A stretch of DNA of 64,000 nt from Archivesica marissinica (Eukaryota > Mollusca > Bivalvia > Venerida > Vesicomyidae), in assembly GCA_014843695.1 (NCBI GenBank), contig CM026390.1, positions 94,597,009-94,661,008 on the forward strand. The letters run 5' to 3'. The translations under genes were made by a program, and so were the position numbers. The notes under the pieces are model-generated. The model was not told the DNA's origin and did no database searches. It was given only the letters and a program-made list of their open reading frames with translations. Positions 62,250-64,000 of this stretch are shown here, in pieces (within the stretch, counting starts at the first letter, position 1; each line of letters opens with the position of its first letter).

Positions 62250-63250
62250 TGGGCTAAGCGTGAACATGGGTAATGAGTGAGCATGGGTTAAGAGTGAGTA
62301 TGGGTAATGCGTGAGTATGGGTAATGAGTGAGCATGGATAATGAGTGAGCATGGGTAATGAGTGAGCAAATGAGTGAGCATGGGTAATGAGTGAGCATGG
62401 ATAATGAGTGAGCATGGGTAAAGAGTGAGCATGGGTTAAGAGTGAGTATGGGTAATGCGTGAGTATGGGTAATACATGAGTATGGGTAATGAGTGAGCAT
62501 GGATAATGAGTGAGCATGGATAATGAGTGAGCATGGGTAATGAGTGAGCATGGATAATGATAGAGCATGGATAATGAGTGAGCATGGGTAATGAGTGAGC
62601 ATGGATAATGATAGAGCATGGATAATGAATGAGCATGGGTAATGATAGAGCATGGGTAATGAGTGAGCATGGGTAATGATAGAGCATGGGTAATGAGTGA
62701 GCATGGGTAATGAGTGAGTATGTGTAATGAGTGAGCATGGGTAATGAGTGAGCATGGGTAATGAGTGAGCATGGGTAATGAGTGAGCATGGGTAATGAGT
62801 GAACATGTGTAATGAGTGAGTATGGGTAATGAGTGAGCATGGGTAATGAGTGAGCATGGGTAATGATAGAGCATGGGTAATGAGTGAGCATGGGTAATGA
62901 GTGAGCATGGGTAAAGAGTGAGTATGTGTAAAGAGTGAGCATGGGTAATGAGTGAGCAAATGAGTGAGCATGGGTAATGAGTGAGCATGGGTAATGAGTG
63001 AGCAAATGAGTGATGAGTGAGCATGGATAATGAGTGAGCATGGGTTAAGAGTGAGTATGGGTAATGCATGAGTATGGGTAATGAGTGAGCATGGATAATG
63101 AGTGAGCATGGGTAATGAGTGAGCAAATGAGTGAGCATGGGTAATGAGTGAGCATGGGTAATGAGTGAGCATGGGTAATGAGTGAGCATGGGTAATGAGT
63201 GAGCATGGGTAATGAGTGAGCATGGGTTAAGAGTGAGCATGGGTAATGAG
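62250..63250 (-). repeat. 17-bp minisatellite, about 58 copies
   Basis: The + unit is GAGTGAGCATGGGTAAT. On the minus strand no frame contains a stop, so frames of 201-343 codons stay open with a 17-residue period (THYPCSLITHAHSLPML). They are not considered genes. Confidence 0.95.
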
Positions 63251-63254
63251 TCAC

Positions 63255-63485
63255 TTAGATCCTGTCTAGATGATACACGTAACATAGCCTAGGTGAATCG
63301 GGACATGCAATAATGCACTTGGATCCAGTCTAGATGCACTATATTTTCTTATATTAATATACATAATAGAACACTGATCAATATGAAAATCAGTGTTTGG
63401 TAACATTGTGATGCAGAAGGACTGTAGGATAATTTGATAGATTATGGGACTGGCTATAGTGTTGGTATTTTACCTTTATTTATCA
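63255..63485. other. Spacer between two arrays, no feature recognised
   Basis: About 230 bp of AT-rich DNA. CTTAGATCCTGTCTAGATG and CTTGGATCCAGTCTAGATG (63253 and 63319) form a short imperfect duplication. Confidence 0.4.
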
Positions 63486-63486
63486 C

Positions 63487-64000
63487 CGTTGTGGGGAATA
63501 ATATTATTGGTTGTGGGGAATAATGTGATTGGTTGTGAGGAATAATGTGATTGGTTGTGGGGAATAATGTGATTGGTTGTGAGGAATAATGTGATTGGTT
63601 GTGGGGAATAATGTGATTGGTTGTGAGGAATAATGTGATTGGTTGTGAGGAATAATGTGATTGGTTGTGGGGAATAATGTGACTGGTTGTGGGGAATAAT
63701 GTGATTGGTTGTGAGGAATAATGTGATTGGTTGTGGGGAATAATGTGATTGGATGCAAGGAATAATGTGATTGGTTGTGGGGAATAATGTGATTGGATGC
63801 AAGGAATAATGTGATTGGTTGTGGGGAATAATGTGATTGGTTGTGGGGAATAATGTGATTGGATGCAAGGAATAATGTGATTGGTTGGGAGGAATAATGT
63901 GACTGTTTGTGGTGAATAATGTGATTGGTTGTGAGGAATAATGTGATTGGTTGTGAGGAATAATGTGATTGGATGTGAGGAATAATGTGATTGGTTGTGA
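63487..64000 (+). repeat. 22-bp minisatellite running off the right edge
   Basis: About 23 copies of GGAATAATGTGATTGGTTGT plus GG/GA, still continuing at base 64000. Its total length cannot be judged. Confidence 0.94.

Overview
This is eukaryotic, animal DNA: split genes with GT-AG introns, many tRNA-derived SINEs, short inverted-repeat DNA transposons and a LINE tail. The gene set and SINE style suggest a lophotrochozoan, most likely a bivalve mollusc. That placement is inference from general features, not a species call. No single open reading frame marks a gene. The long frames (up to about 1,470 codons) are tandem-repeat artefacts. The real genes appear only as short exons that join in phase.

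Three genes were assembled by reading exons and splice sites. (1) A BolA-family gene (BOLA1-like) on the + strand: five exons at 497-547, 2821-2872, 5183-5247, 9284-9352 and 11291-11371, stop at 11369-11371, poly(A) signal at 11504; its 5' end lies left of the window. (2) DUS1L (tRNA-dihydrouridine synthase 1-like) on the - strand: eleven coding exons from ATG 37571 down to TGA 17566-17568, joining into a complete 515-residue reading frame with the Dus active-site motifs and the C-terminal cysteine cluster. (3) The 3' end of a V-ATPase V0 subunit a gene on the - strand: four exons at 56550-56645, 52058-52175, 49796-49970 and 47816-47912; the rest lies right of the window.

About half of the window (roughly 32 kb by summing arrays) is minisatellite: about 29 arrays with units from 16 to 64 bp, nearly every one with its own private unit. 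They lie almost entirely inside introns or just beyond a stop codon. Several touch splice sites. The BolA exon-2 donor is part of the first unit of a 25-bp array. The V-ATPase 29-bp array starts about 7 nt after a donor. A 41-bp array upstream of DUS1L coding exon 10 is made of copies of that exon's own 3' splice site plus its first bases. Other arrays grew out of mobile elements: a 35-bp array is the A-box segment of a tRNA-Ser-like SINE, and two adjacent arrays (5.68-6.65 kb) are different segments of another SINE. The interval 33.0-44.4 kb is free of arrays and holds mainly nonautonomous DNA transposons (TTAA-flanked piggyBac-like and TA-flanked pogo/Tigger-like MITEs, one nested in another) and SINEs.

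Layout: 0.5-11.5 kb BolA gene with arrays in every intron; 11.6-13.2 kb intergenic MITEs and a SINE; 13.2-17.5 kb a 37-bp array directly behind the DUS1L stop; 17.5-37.6 kb DUS1L; 37.6-47.4 kb array-poor intergenic DNA; 47.8 kb to the right edge, V-ATPase subunit a with very large arrays in its introns. BOLA1 (mitochondrial Fe-S homeostasis), DUS1L (tRNA modification) and V-ATPase (organelle acidification) are unrelated housekeeping functions; nothing suggests they act together.
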